The notes beneath the pieces were generated by a model, which searched no databases, was not told the origin of the DNA, and was given only the letters and a program-made list of their open reading frames with translations. Below are positions 1 through 9,495 of a stretch of 64,000 bases of DNA, piece by piece (position 1 is the first letter of the stretch; each line of letters starts with the position of its first letter). The DNA comes from Polyangiaceae bacterium (GTDB lineage: Bacteria; Myxococcota_A; Polyangia; Polyangiales; Polyangiaceae), in NCBI GenBank assembly GCA_015075635.1, contig JABTUA010000001.1, positions 496,001-560,000 of the forward strand, in the 5' to 3' direction. Position numbers and translations under genes: made by a program.

Positions 1-159
1 TTCCTGGCGCGGAGCGCCGTCGTCGGGCTGTCGCCGCGCATGGATGTCGTGCTCCGCGTGCTGGTGCGCGCGAGCGGGCGCAGCGACCTCAGGGTATTCT
101 ACTCGCGGCAGGAGGCGATGGCCTGGCTCCGCGACGGGCTCGCGCTGCGGCGCGCTTGA
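1..159 (+). CDS. C-terminal end of a truncated gene, unknown protein
   Basis: An open frame runs in from the left edge and stops with TGA at 157-159, giving 52 visible residues. The last part reads V-F-Y-S-R-Q-E-A-M-A-W-L, a pattern often seen at the C-terminus of small STAS/SpoIIAA-like or activation-type proteins where a residue pair precedes 'EA..WL'. That similarity is a weak inference because the rest of the gene lies outside the window. It converges on the lipoprotein gene whose stop is only 9 bp away. GC-rich third positions support real coding. Confidence 0.5.
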   Translation, partial: FLARSAVVGLSPRMDVVLRVLVRASGRSDLRVFYSRQEAMAWLRDGLALRRA

Positions 160-168
160 GCGGGCTCG

Positions 169-2853
169 TCAGCTGGCGTCCACCTCCTCGAGCTCCAGCG
201 CCTCGCTCTTCACGCTCGCAGGGGTGACGTCGAGCGAGCAGGTCTCGTTCGGGAAGCTCGACGTCGCAGCCTGCGCCGCGGTCTGCCCGGCGGGAAGCTC
301 GAAGGTGCGGGCCGGGAGCTTGGCGACCCAGAGGCCGTGATCGTTCAGCGCCTGGTCGCCGCTGACGTGGGCGACCAGGAGCGCGCCGCCGTCGGTGGTG
401 AGGCTCAGCCCGGACGGCGCGACGTGCGCGAGCTCACCGCCCGCCTGAAGCTCGATCGAGAGGGAGTCGCCGCTCGTGCGGTGAGCCTGGCTGTCGTGAG
501 TCCCGAGCTCGATGCGGTTGCCGACCATGGGGGTGAACCGCGACAACGTCACGAAGCCGGAGGTCGGCAGCTCCCGCACGGCGACACCGGTAACGTCCTG
601 CAAGATCGACCCGGTCCAGAACGCTGCGGCGCCCCGCGCCTCGCCGTCCGTCGAGACCGTGGCGACGAAGGTCCGCTCCGGGCTCATCTCGTGGGTGCCG
701 ATGAAGGCGAGGTCGCCGGACGCGCGCAGGGTGCCGTCCGCGATGCGCACTCGGGTCGAGCCGCACGCGCCGAGGCGCCGCGCCCAGACCAGCTCGCCGT
801 CTGCGTCGAAGCGGGCGAAGTAGGCGATCTCCTCGCTCGGGTCGAAGGACTGGCCACCGACGACGACATCTTGACCGACGGGCACGAGGGCGCCGCCGAG
901 CGAGAGCTTTCCGGTCGGAAACGCGATGCGACGCGCGAAGCGCACCGCGCCTTGGGCGCTGGCGCGGACGAGCACCAGCTCCGAGCCGACGTGCGCGGGA
1001 GTCGTGCGCGAGTAGAGCACCGCGACGTCGCCGCCGGGCAGCGGCGTCAGCGCCACCGCCGAGAGCTCGCGCAGCTCGGGTCCCGGCAACCCGCTCGGCA
1101 GGCGCAGGCGGCGCCGCCAGGCGAGCTTCCCGTCGTAGTCGAGGGCCACCAGCGTGAAGCGGTCCGACGCGACCAGGATCTGCATTGGACTCGTCGCCAC
1201 GGCCAGCGCGCCGCGCGCGCTCGGCTCGAGAGCGAGCGCGGCCTCGTCGGGGAACAGCCCGAGCTCGATGGGGCGGTTCCACGCCACGCCGCCGCTGTCC
1301 GAGAGGTGCGTCACGCTGCCGACGTGCGCGCCCGAGACCACCCAGCTCGAGCCGTGCGCCTTCTCCACCAGAGCGCGGGCTTGCCCAGGCTTCTCGACGA
1401 ACGGGTGCGTGGCCTGGACGCCGCCCAGGCGCTTGGCCCAGGGCGTGAAGGTGGGGTTCTGGTAGGTCGCGCTGGTCGGGCCTTCGCCGAGCGGCAGCGC
1501 GCTCGGTGGAGGCAGCGCGCAGGCGCGCTTCTCGTTCGGCAGGTCGGCGAACGGGTGCGCGTCGTAGAGCGTCACGCTGCCCAGGGCGCCGTAGGCGTAG
1601 TCCTTGTTCCAGCCCATGTGTTTGGCCAGCTTCGAGAGCCCGAACTTCTTCCAGGGGATGGTCAGGCGAATGGCGGGCGTGAGCTCGAACCCGAGTCGGT
1701 AGTCCCAGCAGGGCGACTTGCCTTGGTCCGCCGTGAGCTCGCCGAAGGCGTGCAGCTCCGTCGAGAGACCAAAGGTGTCGTAGGCCAGGAGCGAGAGCCG
1801 CGGGCCGAAGCTCGCCTTGGAGCGACCAGTGCTCGACACCTCGACGGTGGGCGTCGAGAACTTCTTGGTGAGCTTGGGCGCCGGCGCGGAGACGCCGCTC
1901 TTCGTCCCCACGGACACCGCGACCCCGACGTCGAAGCCGTGCTCCGTGCGCGAGTGGAAGTACGTCGCGGAGTCGCCCTCGAGGCGGGCGGTGAAGTCGA
2001 GGCTGGGCGTGAGCAACACCGGCCCGACCCATAGCTCCGGCAGCTCCCACGGCTCGTCGTTCAGCAGGATGGGCTCCGAGACGTAGGGCTTGCTCGCGGC
2101 GCCGTCCACGTCGAGCAGCGCGTTGCCGCTGAGCGAAGCGTCGAAGCCGACCTTCACGTCCGGCAGCGTCACGCAGCTCGAGAGGATCGCCGTCGGGTCC
2201 TTGACGAGCTTCTTCAGGCAATCCTTCGCGTGGCTGATGGCGCCGGCGCTGTCGAGCCAATCGAGATCGACGCTGGCGGTGAACACGACCTTGCCTTCGA
2301 GCTCGGCGTGGACGTAGAGCTGGTCGTTCTTGGTCTTTGGGTTCTGGTCCACGTCGTACACTTGGAGGTCGAACACGCGCTGATCGCCGACGACCGCGCT
2401 CTTGGACCACTGGGGCTGCGAGGTGGGCCCTTCGCTCGACGCGGCGGGCCGGGCAGTGAAGCTCACCTCGCGGGCCGCGAGCTTCGCGTGCAGCTTGGCG
2501 AACGCGAGCGGTAGCGGCACCGGCACGGTCTCCACCACGGTGTCGCCGCCCTCGTGCGACACGGAGACGACCGCCCGGAGCAGGCCCTTGGGTGTGTGCT
2601 GGCTCTTTCCGGCGATCAATACGTCTCCCGGCTGGCGCGAGGCGACGCGCTCCGGCACGCCGGCGAAGCGCAGAGTGCCGAACGCTGGATCGCTCTCGAC
2701 CAGCGCGTCGAGCTCGGTGTCGCCGAGCTCGGTGACCCAAGGGTGGAGCTCGTAGCTCGCGCGGTCGCGCTCCGCGGGGGCCTCGTCAGCGGAGCCGCAG
2801 CCGAGCAGGGAGACACCGAGGGCCGCGACGACGCACAGGATTCGGGAGGTCAT
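169..2853 (-). CDS. large lipoprotein with C-terminal propeller-like repeats
   Basis: This 894-residue protein begins with a lipoprotein signal peptide ending in L-L-G-C (Cys19), so it should be secreted and lipid-anchored. I chose the ATG at 2853 rather than the longer frame to 2904 because a strong AAGGAGG ribosome site lies at 2858-2864 and because only this start places the signal peptide at the N-terminus. Residues of about 60-480 are not recognised. The C-terminal third has repeated D/S-x-x-G-x-x-x-W/F-x-R strands (for example DYDGKLAWRR and DADGELVWAR), the usual look of a PQQ-like beta-propeller. No catalytic motif is visible. It is divergent from the Uma2 gene. Function unknown; a surface-exposed binding role is only a guess. 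Confidence 0.8.
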   Translation of the reverse strand: MTSRILCVVAALGVSLLGCGSADEAPAERDRASYELHPWVTELGDTELDALVESDPAFGTLRFAGVPERVASRQPGDVLIAGKSQHTPKGLLRAVVSVSHEGGDTVVETVPVPLPLAFAKLHAKLAAREVSFTARPAASSEGPTSQPQWSKSAVVGDQRVFDLQVYDVDQNPKTKNDQLYVHAELEGKVVFTASVDLDWLDSAGAISHAKDCLKKLVKDPTAILSSCVTLPDVKVGFDASLSGNALLDVDGAASKPYVSEPILLNDEPWELPELWVGPVLLTPSLDFTARLEGDSATYFHSRTEHGFDVGVAVSVGTKSGVSAPAPKLTKKFSTPTVEVSSTGRSKASFGPRLSLLAYDTFGLSTELHAFGELTADQGKSPCWDYRLGFELTPAIRLTIPWKKFGLSKLAKHMGWNKDYAYGALGSVTLYDAHPFADLPNEKRACALPPPSALPLGEGPTSATYQNPTFTPWAKRLGGVQATHPFVEKPGQARALVEKAHGSSWVVSGAHVGSVTHLSDSGGVAWNRPIELGLFPDEAALALEPSARGALAVATSPMQILVASDRFTLVALDYDGKLAWRRRLRLPSGLPGPELRELSAVALTPLPGGDVAVLYSRTTPAHVGSELVLVRASAQGAVRFARRIAFPTGKLSLGGALVPVGQDVVVGGQSFDPSEEIAYFARFDADGELVWARRLGACGSTRVRIADGTLRASGDLAFIGTHEMSPERTFVATVSTDGEARGAAAFWTGSILQDVTGVAVRELPTSGFVTLSRFTPMVGNRIELGTHDSQAHRTSGDSLSIELQAGGELAHVAPSGLSLTTDGGALLVAHVSGDQALNDHGLWVAKLPARTFELPAGQTAAQAATSSFPNETCSLDVTPASVKSEALELEEVDAS

Positions 2854-2883
2854 TGGGCCTCCTTCGGCGCGACCGCCGGCCAA

Positions 2884-2909
2884 GTTGCGTGCGATCTTCC
2901 GCACGCAAC
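2884..2909. repeat. perfect 10-bp inverted repeat in a divergent promoter region
   Basis: The arms gttgcgtgcg (2884-2893) and cgcacgcaac (2900-2909) are exactly complementary around a 6-nt spacer. The element sits between the lipoprotein start at 2853 and the Uma2 start at 2942, which are transcribed away from each other. It could be an operator for a dimeric regulator or an mRNA hairpin; there is no T-run, so a terminator is unlikely. Confidence 0.5.
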
Positions 2910-2941
2910 CGGCCCGGAGGGCCAGCCGATGGGGTCGGCGG

Positions 2942-3547
2942 ATGAGCTATGCTTTCACCGTCCCAGTGGCGTCCCCCGATCCGTTCCACGAGCCGCGCCG
3001 CAAGTTCACCGCGGACGAGGTCTACCGCATGCTCGACGCGGGCATCCTCGAGGAGGGGCCCGGCCTCGAGCTCCTGGAGGGGGACCTCGTCGTCATGAGC
3101 CCGCAGGGCGCCCCCCACGCTGGCTTCGCGGAGCTCCTGCGCGAGCGCCTGCTCCAGGCCCTGGGTCCTGGCCACAACGCACGCACGCACGCACCAGTGG
3201 ACGCCGGCCCCTACAGCCAACCCGAGCCCGACGTCGCCGTGGTCCGTGGGCGCCCCGAGGACTACCTGACTCGCCACCCGACCGCCGCGGACACCTTGCT
3301 GGTGGTGGAGGTCGCGCGCTCGTCGTTGCCCCGCGATCGGCGCAAGGCACGCATCTACGCTCAGGCGCGCTTCCCCGAGTACTGGCTGTTCGACGTGGAG
3401 CAGCGCTCGGTCCTGGTCCACCGCGACCCAGACGGCGTCTCCAGCTACGGCCAGGTCCTCACGCTCGGCGCCGCCGATCGCCTCGCCGTTCCCGGCACGC
3501 CGGCCGAGCTCGACCTGGCCGCCTTGTTCGCGCTCTTGCCGGCGTGA
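2942..3547 (+). CDS. Uma2-family (DUF820) PD-(D/E)XK-fold protein
   Basis: The 201-residue product matches the Uma2 family pattern throughout: an N-terminal LELLEGDLVVMSPQ segment, EPDVAVV, then LLVVEVARSS followed by D-R-R-K and Y-A-x-x-x-F-P-E-Y-W-L-F-D. In this family the Asp of 'PD', the Glu of 'VEV' and the Lys form a restriction-endonuclease-like active site; all three are present. Uma2 proteins occur in many copies in cyanobacteria and also in myxobacteria; their role is not settled. The ATG at 2942 was preferred to an upstream start at 2885, which would run through the inverted repeat. It stands alone with no methyltransferase beside it, so it is not an obvious restriction system. Confidence 0.85.
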   Translation: MSYAFTVPVASPDPFHEPRRKFTADEVYRMLDAGILEEGPGLELLEGDLVVMSPQGAPHAGFAELLRERLLQALGPGHNARTHAPVDAGPYSQPEPDVAVVRGRPEDYLTRHPTAADTLLVVEVARSSLPRDRRKARIYAQARFPEYWLFDVEQRSVLVHRDPDGVSSYGQVLTLGAADRLAVPGTPAELDLAALFALLPA

Positions 3548-3580
3548 AAGAGAAAAGGCGGACCCCCTTCGGGATCCGCC
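3548..3580 (-). terminator. Rho-independent terminator, best read on the minus strand
   Basis: GGCGGA (3557-3562) pairs with TCCGCC (3575-3580) around a C-rich/TTCG loop. On the minus strand the stem is followed by TTTTCTCTTT, a good U-tract, so it would end the groES-groEL transcript about 120 bp past the groEL stop. On the plus strand it directly follows the Uma2 stop but has only a weak T-run, so it may act in both directions. Confidence 0.6.
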
Positions 3581-3640
3581 TCTTCGCGGCTTCGTATCAA
3601 GAGCGCCCGAACCGGTCGGGCGAAGAGCGTTTGGGGGTGT

Positions 3641-3686
3641 GTTTGGGGCCGGGGCCCCAATCACCAGCATGACTGCGGCCCCAAAC
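3641..3686 (-). terminator. GC-rich overlapping hairpins just after groEL
   Basis: Gtttggggcc (3641-3650) can pair with either the adjacent ggccccaa (3653-3660) or with ggccccaaac (3677-3686), the second being a perfect 10-bp match. These mutually exclusive stems lie immediately downstream of the groEL stop at 3697. They lack a U-tract, so they may stabilise the 3' end of the mRNA rather than terminate by themselves. Confidence 0.35.
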
Positions 3687-3696
3687 GCCCACTTGA

Positions 3697-5355
<1,659 letters not shown>

Positions 5356-5646
5356 TCACTTCTCGATCACGCCGAGGATGTCGTCCTCGCGCAGGATGAG
5401 GTGCTCCTCACCGTCGATCTTCACTTCCGTGCCGCTGTACTTGCCGAACAGCACGCGATCGCCCGCCTTGACGTCGAGCTTCCGCACGGTGCCGTCCTCG
5501 GCCACCTTGCCGTTGCCCACCGCGATGACCTCACCCTCGATGGGCTTCTCCTTCGCGGTGTCGGGGATGATGATCCCGCCCTTGGTCTTCTCTTCTTCCT
5601 TCACGCGCTTGACGATCACGCGGTCCTGCAGGGGTCGAATCTTCAT
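5356..5646 (-). CDS. groS: co-chaperonin GroES (Hsp10)
   Basis: The 96-residue protein is a full-length GroES: N-terminal [14 protein letters not shown], the mobile-loop region [16 protein letters not shown] that docks on GroEL, and the C-terminal [15 protein letters not shown]. It caps the GroEL cavity as a seven-subunit lid. The ATG at 5646 was chosen over the frame extending to 5697 because it matches family N-termini and is preceded by GAGGAGAGG. It is the first gene of the groES-groEL operon, and its 5' leader of about 150 bp carries the CIRCE element. Confidence 0.98.
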   Translation of the reverse strand: MKIRPLQDRVIVKRVKEEEKTKGGIIIPDTAKEKPIEGEVIAVGNGKVAEDGTVRKLDVKAGDRVLFGKYSGTEVKIDGEEHLILREDDILGVIEK

Positions 5647-5801
5647 GGGTCGTTCCTCTCCTCGATTGGGTCTTTGCCGGGGGCCCTGGGCGGTCACAGC
5701 GGGGATCGCTGCGGGTCGAAGGCCCTGGGACTAGCCCCGGGTTTTTTGGGGTCTGGGACGCGAGCGCGCCGTTCAAACCCCGGTAATCATTAAGTTAGCG
5801 A

Positions 5802-5828
5802 TTAGCACTCACTGATTGAGAGTGCTAA
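5802..5828 (-). promoter_or_regulatory. CIRCE operator (HrcA binding site)
   Basis: The sequence is TTAGCACTC, nine spacer bases, then GAGTGCTAA, an exact match to the CIRCE consensus. It lies about 155 bp upstream of the groES start. In many bacteria the repressor HrcA binds this element and releases it on heat shock, with GroEL itself helping HrcA fold. HrcA is not in this window, so control by HrcA is inferred from the operator alone. Confidence 0.95.
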
Positions 5829-6119
5829 CAGCGGCCGGAATCTAATCGCCGCGCTGATGGAGTCAAGGGGGGGTGAAGGTGCGCAGGTCTTGGCAGCCTC
5901 GGCGGGGGAGTGCTGAGGAAATCCGGTCCGCCCTCACTTCAACTTGGCCCGTTCGGGGCCAGTCCCACATATTGAAGGAAGCTAGTTGGAGAAGGCGCTG
6001 AAGGTCACCGAAACCACGACGTTATGTCGGGTAGAGCCCCGGAAGGCTCGGGGTGAGCGGGCGCCACTTCTCCACAGCCCCCCGACGGCCGGACCCCGGC
6101 CGAACAGGAGCAATCCGTA
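5829..6119. other. intergenic stretch with no recognisable gene
   Basis: This 290-bp region separates the CIRCE element from the plus-strand gene at 6120. It must hold that gene's promoter. I see no convincing ORF, hairpin or repeat; the segment near 5965-6000 is locally less GC-rich than its surroundings and is the likeliest place for a promoter. Confidence 0.4.
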
Positions 6120-6740
6120 ATGTCCGACCGCACCGACCCGCCCACCATCGACCTGGCCTCCGACGTCAGCTCGTTCTTCGGCCCCGTCGTGGCCGAGGCC
6201 ATCCGCGCCCGGGGCTACGAGGCGACCGACGCCGCCGAGGCCTACCTGGTCGCGCTGCTCGCCGACTACACCAAGCCGGGGCAGCTCGGAGAGGAGACGC
6301 TCTCGCGTCCGCTCACCCTGCTGCTCGACGAGGCCATGCAGCGCACCGGGCCCGAGCGCTTCGAGCGCCTGCGCGTGCTGGGCGACGGCGTGCTCTACGT
6401 GAGCGGCTTCTTCGGCGAGCACCTGGAGACCCGAGGGGTCGAGCCCCGTTACATGAGCACGCTGGGCGCCTGCGCCTACGAGAACGCCTCGGCCATGCTG
6501 CGGCAGCGCGCCAACGACCTGAGCGCGCCGGACCTGTTCGCCGAGCTGGCGGAGAAGTTCCGAATGTTCGTGTCGCTGTTGGCCGACGTGGCGGAGTCCC
6601 TGCGCGCCCGCTCGGCGCGCACCGACGGCGCCGTGGTCAAGCTCTACGAGCGCTGGCTCAAGACCGGCTCGTCCACCCTGGGCGACGCCCTGGTGGCGCG
6701 AGGCATGGTGCCCTTGCGCGGAACGGGACTGGTGCATTGA
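6120..6740 (+). CDS. conserved hypothetical protein, first of a coupled pair
   Basis: The 206-residue product has no signal peptide, membrane segment or motif I recognise and looks mainly alpha-helical (many Ala/Leu/Glu/Arg heptad-like stretches, for example residues 120-165). ATG at 6120 is preceded by aacaggagcaatccgta, in which AGGAG is a good ribosome site. Its stop codon overlaps the TTG start of the next gene, which implies translational coupling and a joint function of the two proteins. It lies divergent from the chaperonin operon but nothing ties it to protein folding. Function unknown. Confidence 0.75.
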   Translation: MSDRTDPPTIDLASDVSSFFGPVVAEAIRARGYEATDAAEAYLVALLADYTKPGQLGEETLSRPLTLLLDEAMQRTGPERFERLRVLGDGVLYVSGFFGEHLETRGVEPRYMSTLGACAYENASAMLRQRANDLSAPDLFAELAEKFRMFVSLLADVAESLRARSARTDGAVVKLYERWLKTGSSTLGDALVARGMVPLRGTGLVH

Positions 6741-7339
6741 GCGACTCGCAGGAGCGCACGCTGCGCAGCGTCCAGCTCGAGATCGAGCGCGTCTACGGTC
6801 TCGAGCGCGCCCCCGACGTCGTCGACTTCGTGCGCCTGGGCGCGGAGAGCTCCCGCGAGACGCTGGTGCTCCGGCAGCGCGACGACGAGCTGGAGATCGC
6901 GCTGGTGCTGCCGCCGGTCAAGGATCCGACGGAGCTCAGCGCGCCGCACTACGGCCCGTCGGACGCCTGGCTCCAGCTGGTGGAGGGCGTGAGCCATTTC
7001 GTCTACGTCGCGGAGCGGGCGCGCACGCAGCTGCCGGCGACCCGGCTCGAGCTCGAGCTCCAGGCGGAGGTGGACAAGTTCGTGCTCTTGGCCTTCACCG
7101 GCGAGCCGCTCGAGCCTCGGCACAGCTCGGCGCTGCACGATCAGCTCTACGAGCGCGTGCGCTACCTGCACGGGCCGGACACCGAGGACGGCGTGCGCTA
7201 CCGCCTGGCGAACGACCTGGCGGCGCGCTTCGTGGCGCGCCTGGTGAGCCGCGAGGATCCGCCCGCGGCGCTGCGCACGCTCAGACGCTTCTATCGCGCC
7301 GGCCAGGCCGAGAAGATCCGGTTGGCGCAGGCGGCGTAG
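6737..7339 (+). CDS. conserved hypothetical protein, second of a coupled pair
   Basis: The 200-residue protein starts with TTG at 6737, sharing TTGA with the previous gene's stop; reading-frame continuity and high GC at third positions support this start, and no ATG or GTG lies close. It is soluble, rich in Arg/Glu/Leu, and contains a segment LQLVEGVSHFVYVAERAR near residue 75. No enzymatic motif is recognised. The overlap with the upstream gene suggests the two proteins act together, possibly as subunits. Function unknown. Confidence 0.75.
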   Translation: MSDSQERTLRSVQLEIERVYGLERAPDVVDFVRLGAESSRETLVLRQRDDELEIALVLPPVKDPTELSAPHYGPSDAWLQLVEGVSHFVYVAERARTQLPATRLELELQAEVDKFVLLAFTGEPLEPRHSSALHDQLYERVRYLHGPDTEDGVRYRLANDLAARFVARLVSREDPPAALRTLRRFYRAGQAEKIRLAQAA

Positions 7340-7384
7340 CTGACGAGCCAAAACACGCGTTTGACCCGCTCGGGCCCGCGGCCC

Positions 7385-7723
7385 ATGCTCGCGCGCGCCG
7401 TGCACGTGGTGTTCGTCGCGCAGGATCTCTGGGAAGCGCAGCTTCTGCTCGACCAGCTCACGGAGCTCTGGATCCCCGCGCGCATCGACAACGCCATGAG
7501 CCTGTCGGCCTACGGCGAGCTGCCCTACCTGGCCTCGCGACCGCGCGTGGTGATCGAGCGCGAGGCCGACGTCGAGCGCGCCCGCGCCGCCGTGGTCGAG
7601 TTCGAGGCGCGCCGGAAGAGCAAGCTCGACGGCGTCAAGCGCTGCCCGAGCTGCGGCGACGAGAGCCCGGAGAACTTCGAGCTGTGCTGGCGGTGCGGTG
7701 CGGAGCTGGACGCGCGGGGGTGA
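7385..7723 (+). CDS. DUF2007-like protein with C-terminal zinc ribbon
   Basis: This 112-residue protein has an N-terminal segment of about 70 residues (VFVAQDLWEAQLLLDQLTEL, then GELP and RPRVVIE) typical of DUF2007, a small ferredoxin-like fold thought to bind or sense a ligand. It ends in a zinc ribbon, C-P-S-C followed 11 residues later by C-W-R-C. That combination is common for DUF2007 proteins in delta-type proteobacteria. I used the ATG at 7385; an in-frame TTG at 7361 is possible. It is probably co-transcribed with the preceding pair and converges on the acyl-CoA dehydrogenase gene, with a 1-bp gap. Confidence 0.75.
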   Translation: MLARAVHVVFVAQDLWEAQLLLDQLTELWIPARIDNAMSLSAYGELPYLASRPRVVIEREADVERARAAVVEFEARRKSKLDGVKRCPSCGDESPENFELCWRCGAELDARG

Positions 7724-7724
7724 T

Positions 7725-8894
7725 TCAGAGCCCCATCAGCTTCGCCAGGTAATACGTCATCGTCTCGCTGGTGCCGCCGCCGATCTTCAGCAAGCGCGCG
7801 TCGCGCCAGGCGCGGGCGATGGGGTACTCCTCGATGTAGCCCCAGCCGCCGTGGAACTGCAGGCACGTGTCCATGACCTCGGCCACCAGCTCACCGGCGA
7901 CGATCTTCGCCATGCTGATGAGCTTGACCGTCTCCATGGAGACGTTGCCCTTCTGCTCGTATTTGTCGGTGTTGTAGGCGTCCACGCACTTGTCCACGAA
8001 GGCCTGGGCCATCTCGACCTTCGTGTACATGTTCACGAACTTGTGCTGCCACACCTCGCGCTTGATGATCGGCTTGCCGAAGGCCACGCGCTGCTCGCCG
8101 TATTGGCGCGAGAACTCGATGGCGTAGCGCGCGCCGGCTATGCCGGAGACGGCGCCGATCAGGCGCTCGGCCTGGAAGTTCTGCATCAGGTACATGAAGC
8201 CCATGTCCTCTTCGCCCAGCCGGTAGCGCTCCGGGATGCGCACGTCCTCCAGCCAGAGCTCGGCGGTGTCCGAGGAGTGGTTGCCGATCTTCTCCAGGCG
8301 CTTGCCGACCTTGAAGCCCTTCACGTCCGTGGGCACCAGGAAGAACGTGCAGCCGTGGGAGCCCGTCTCCGGGTTGGTCTTCGCGAGCAGCGTGACGAAG
8401 CTCGCGCGGGCGCCGTTGGTGATGAAGGTCTTCTGCCCGTTCAGCACGTAGTCGCCTCCGTCGCGCCGCGCCGCGGTGCGGATGCCGGCGACGTCGCTGC
8501 CGGCCCCCGGCTCGCTGACGCCGATGGCGGCGATGCGATCGCCGGACAGGGCGGGCTTGAGGAACTCGTCGATCTGCTCGGGGGTACCGAGGTCGGCGAT
8601 CACGGGCGTCGCCATGTCGGTCTGCACGAGCAGCGCCATGGTCACCCCGGCGGAGCGCCCACGCGGCAGCTCTTGCGCCTTCGCCACGCTGAACCAGTAG
8701 TCGCCGCCGGAGCCGCCGCACGCCTCCGGGTAGTGCGCTCCCAAGATGCCGAGCTGGCCGGCCTTCTTGAACAGCTCGTCGGGGAAGTACTTCGCCTTCT
8801 CCCACTCGTCGGAGTACGGCGCGATCTCCTTCTCGGCGAACTGGCGGACGGTCTTCCTGAAGTGCTCGTGCTCTTCGCTGTACGGATTCCACAT
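7725..8894 (-). CDS. acyl-CoA dehydrogenase, long-chain/isovaleryl type
   Basis: The 389-residue flavoprotein contains the family signatures SEPGAGSD (residues 127-134), NGQKTFITNG and QFHGGWGY, and should oxidise an acyl-CoA at the alpha-beta carbons and pass electrons to ETF. The C-terminal loop reads IGGGTSET, so the usual catalytic Glu of short- and medium-chain enzymes is absent there. Instead the helix-G sequence NFQAERL carries Glu243, the position used by long-chain and isovaleryl-CoA dehydrogenases. The ATG at 8894 is favoured over an upstream frame to 8996 because homologues start near this point. No other fatty-acid or leucine catabolism gene is adjacent, so the substrate is undecided. 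Confidence 0.92.
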   Translation of the reverse strand: MWNPYSEEHEHFRKTVRQFAEKEIAPYSDEWEKAKYFPDELFKKAGQLGILGAHYPEACGGSGGDYWFSVAKAQELPRGRSAGVTMALLVQTDMATPVIADLGTPEQIDEFLKPALSGDRIAAIGVSEPGAGSDVAGIRTAARRDGGDYVLNGQKTFITNGARASFVTLLAKTNPETGSHGCTFFLVPTDVKGFKVGKRLEKIGNHSSDTAELWLEDVRIPERYRLGEEDMGFMYLMQNFQAERLIGAVSGIAGARYAIEFSRQYGEQRVAFGKPIIKREVWQHKFVNMYTKVEMAQAFVDKCVDAYNTDKYEQKGNVSMETVKLISMAKIVAGELVAEVMDTCLQFHGGWGYIEEYPIARAWRDARLLKIGGGTSETMTYYLAKLMGL

Positions 8895-9013
8895 GGCGAT
8901 ACCCTCGGCGAAATGATTCGTACACGAAATTTCGCCGGCCGCAACGAGCAGTGCAGCGCATTTTTGGCGGGTTTTGGACAGGGCGCGGCTCAGCACGTAC
9001 CTTGCCGGACGGG

Positions 9014-9454
9014 ATGAAGGCCTGGATCTTTCTGCTGCCCCTGGCGGTCATGGGCTGCCCCACGAAGGAGGCCGAGGATCCTCAGAAGATCCTCGGCGAC
9101 TGGACCGAGCACGGCGGCGCCGATGGGACCGTGGGGGCGCGGGGCGTCGCGGAGCCTCGCTCCGAGCAGGGGCAGCTCCCGGCCGAGAGCGTGGCCAGCA
9201 AGGCCGAGTGCCAGGCCGCCGCGCGACGCATCGAGGAGCTGGCGCTGGAGCTGGCGGTGAAGGAGGCGGAGGATCCGGAGGAGCGCCGAGAGTTGGAGGC
9301 CCGGCGCCAGGCCCTGCTGAAGAGCCCGGCGTTCGCGGCGCGGGTGCGCGAGGCGGGTGAAGAGTGTTTGTCCCGCGACACCACGCAGAGCGAGGCGCGT
9401 TGCGTGGCCAGGGCCAAGAGCGAGCTCGACGTGGATCGCTGTAGCGGACGCTGA
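9014..9454 (+). CDS. small lipoprotein, function unknown
   Basis: The 146-residue product has a signal peptide with lipobox V-M-G-C (Cys15) and a mature part rich in Glu, Ala and Arg, with a helical stretch at about residues 65-110 and a few Cys that could form disulfides. No domain is recognised. The ATG at 9014 follows ACGGG and places the signal correctly. A perfect inverted repeat lies inside the coding region (see 9071-9097). It is divergent from the dehydrogenase gene and 41 bp upstream of the OPT transporter, so the two may share a transcript. Confidence 0.75.
   Translation: MKAWIFLLPLAVMGCPTKEAEDPQKILGDWTEHGGADGTVGARGVAEPRSEQGQLPAESVASKAECQAAARRIEELALELAVKEAEDPEERRELEARRQALLKSPAFAARVREAGEECLSRDTTQSEARCVARAKSELDVDRCSGR
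9071..9097 (+). repeat. intragenic 10-bp perfect inverted repeat
   Basis: Gccgaggatc (9071-9080) and gatcctcggc (9088-9097) are exact complements separated by ctcagaa. They fall at codons 20-28 of the lipoprotein gene, just after the signal-peptide region. In mRNA this would be a strong hairpin. It may be chance in a Glu/Asp-rich coding segment or could slow translation during export. Confidence 0.5.
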
Positions 9455-9495
9455 GTGACTCGGGCCCCGATCTCGGCTACGGCCCGAGGTTCCCC

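Noticed and set aside
337..2740. Long plus-strand and minus-strand frames (565 and 768 codons) within the first lipoprotein gene
   Set aside because: Arg/Ala/Gly-rich frames with no protein-like motifs; the overlapping frame has a strong ribosome site, lipobox and propeller repeats.
5721..5747. T-run after a GC-rich segment as a plus-strand terminator
   Set aside because: The stem has a mismatch, and no plus-strand gene lies upstream of it; on the minus strand it is simply part of the groES leader.
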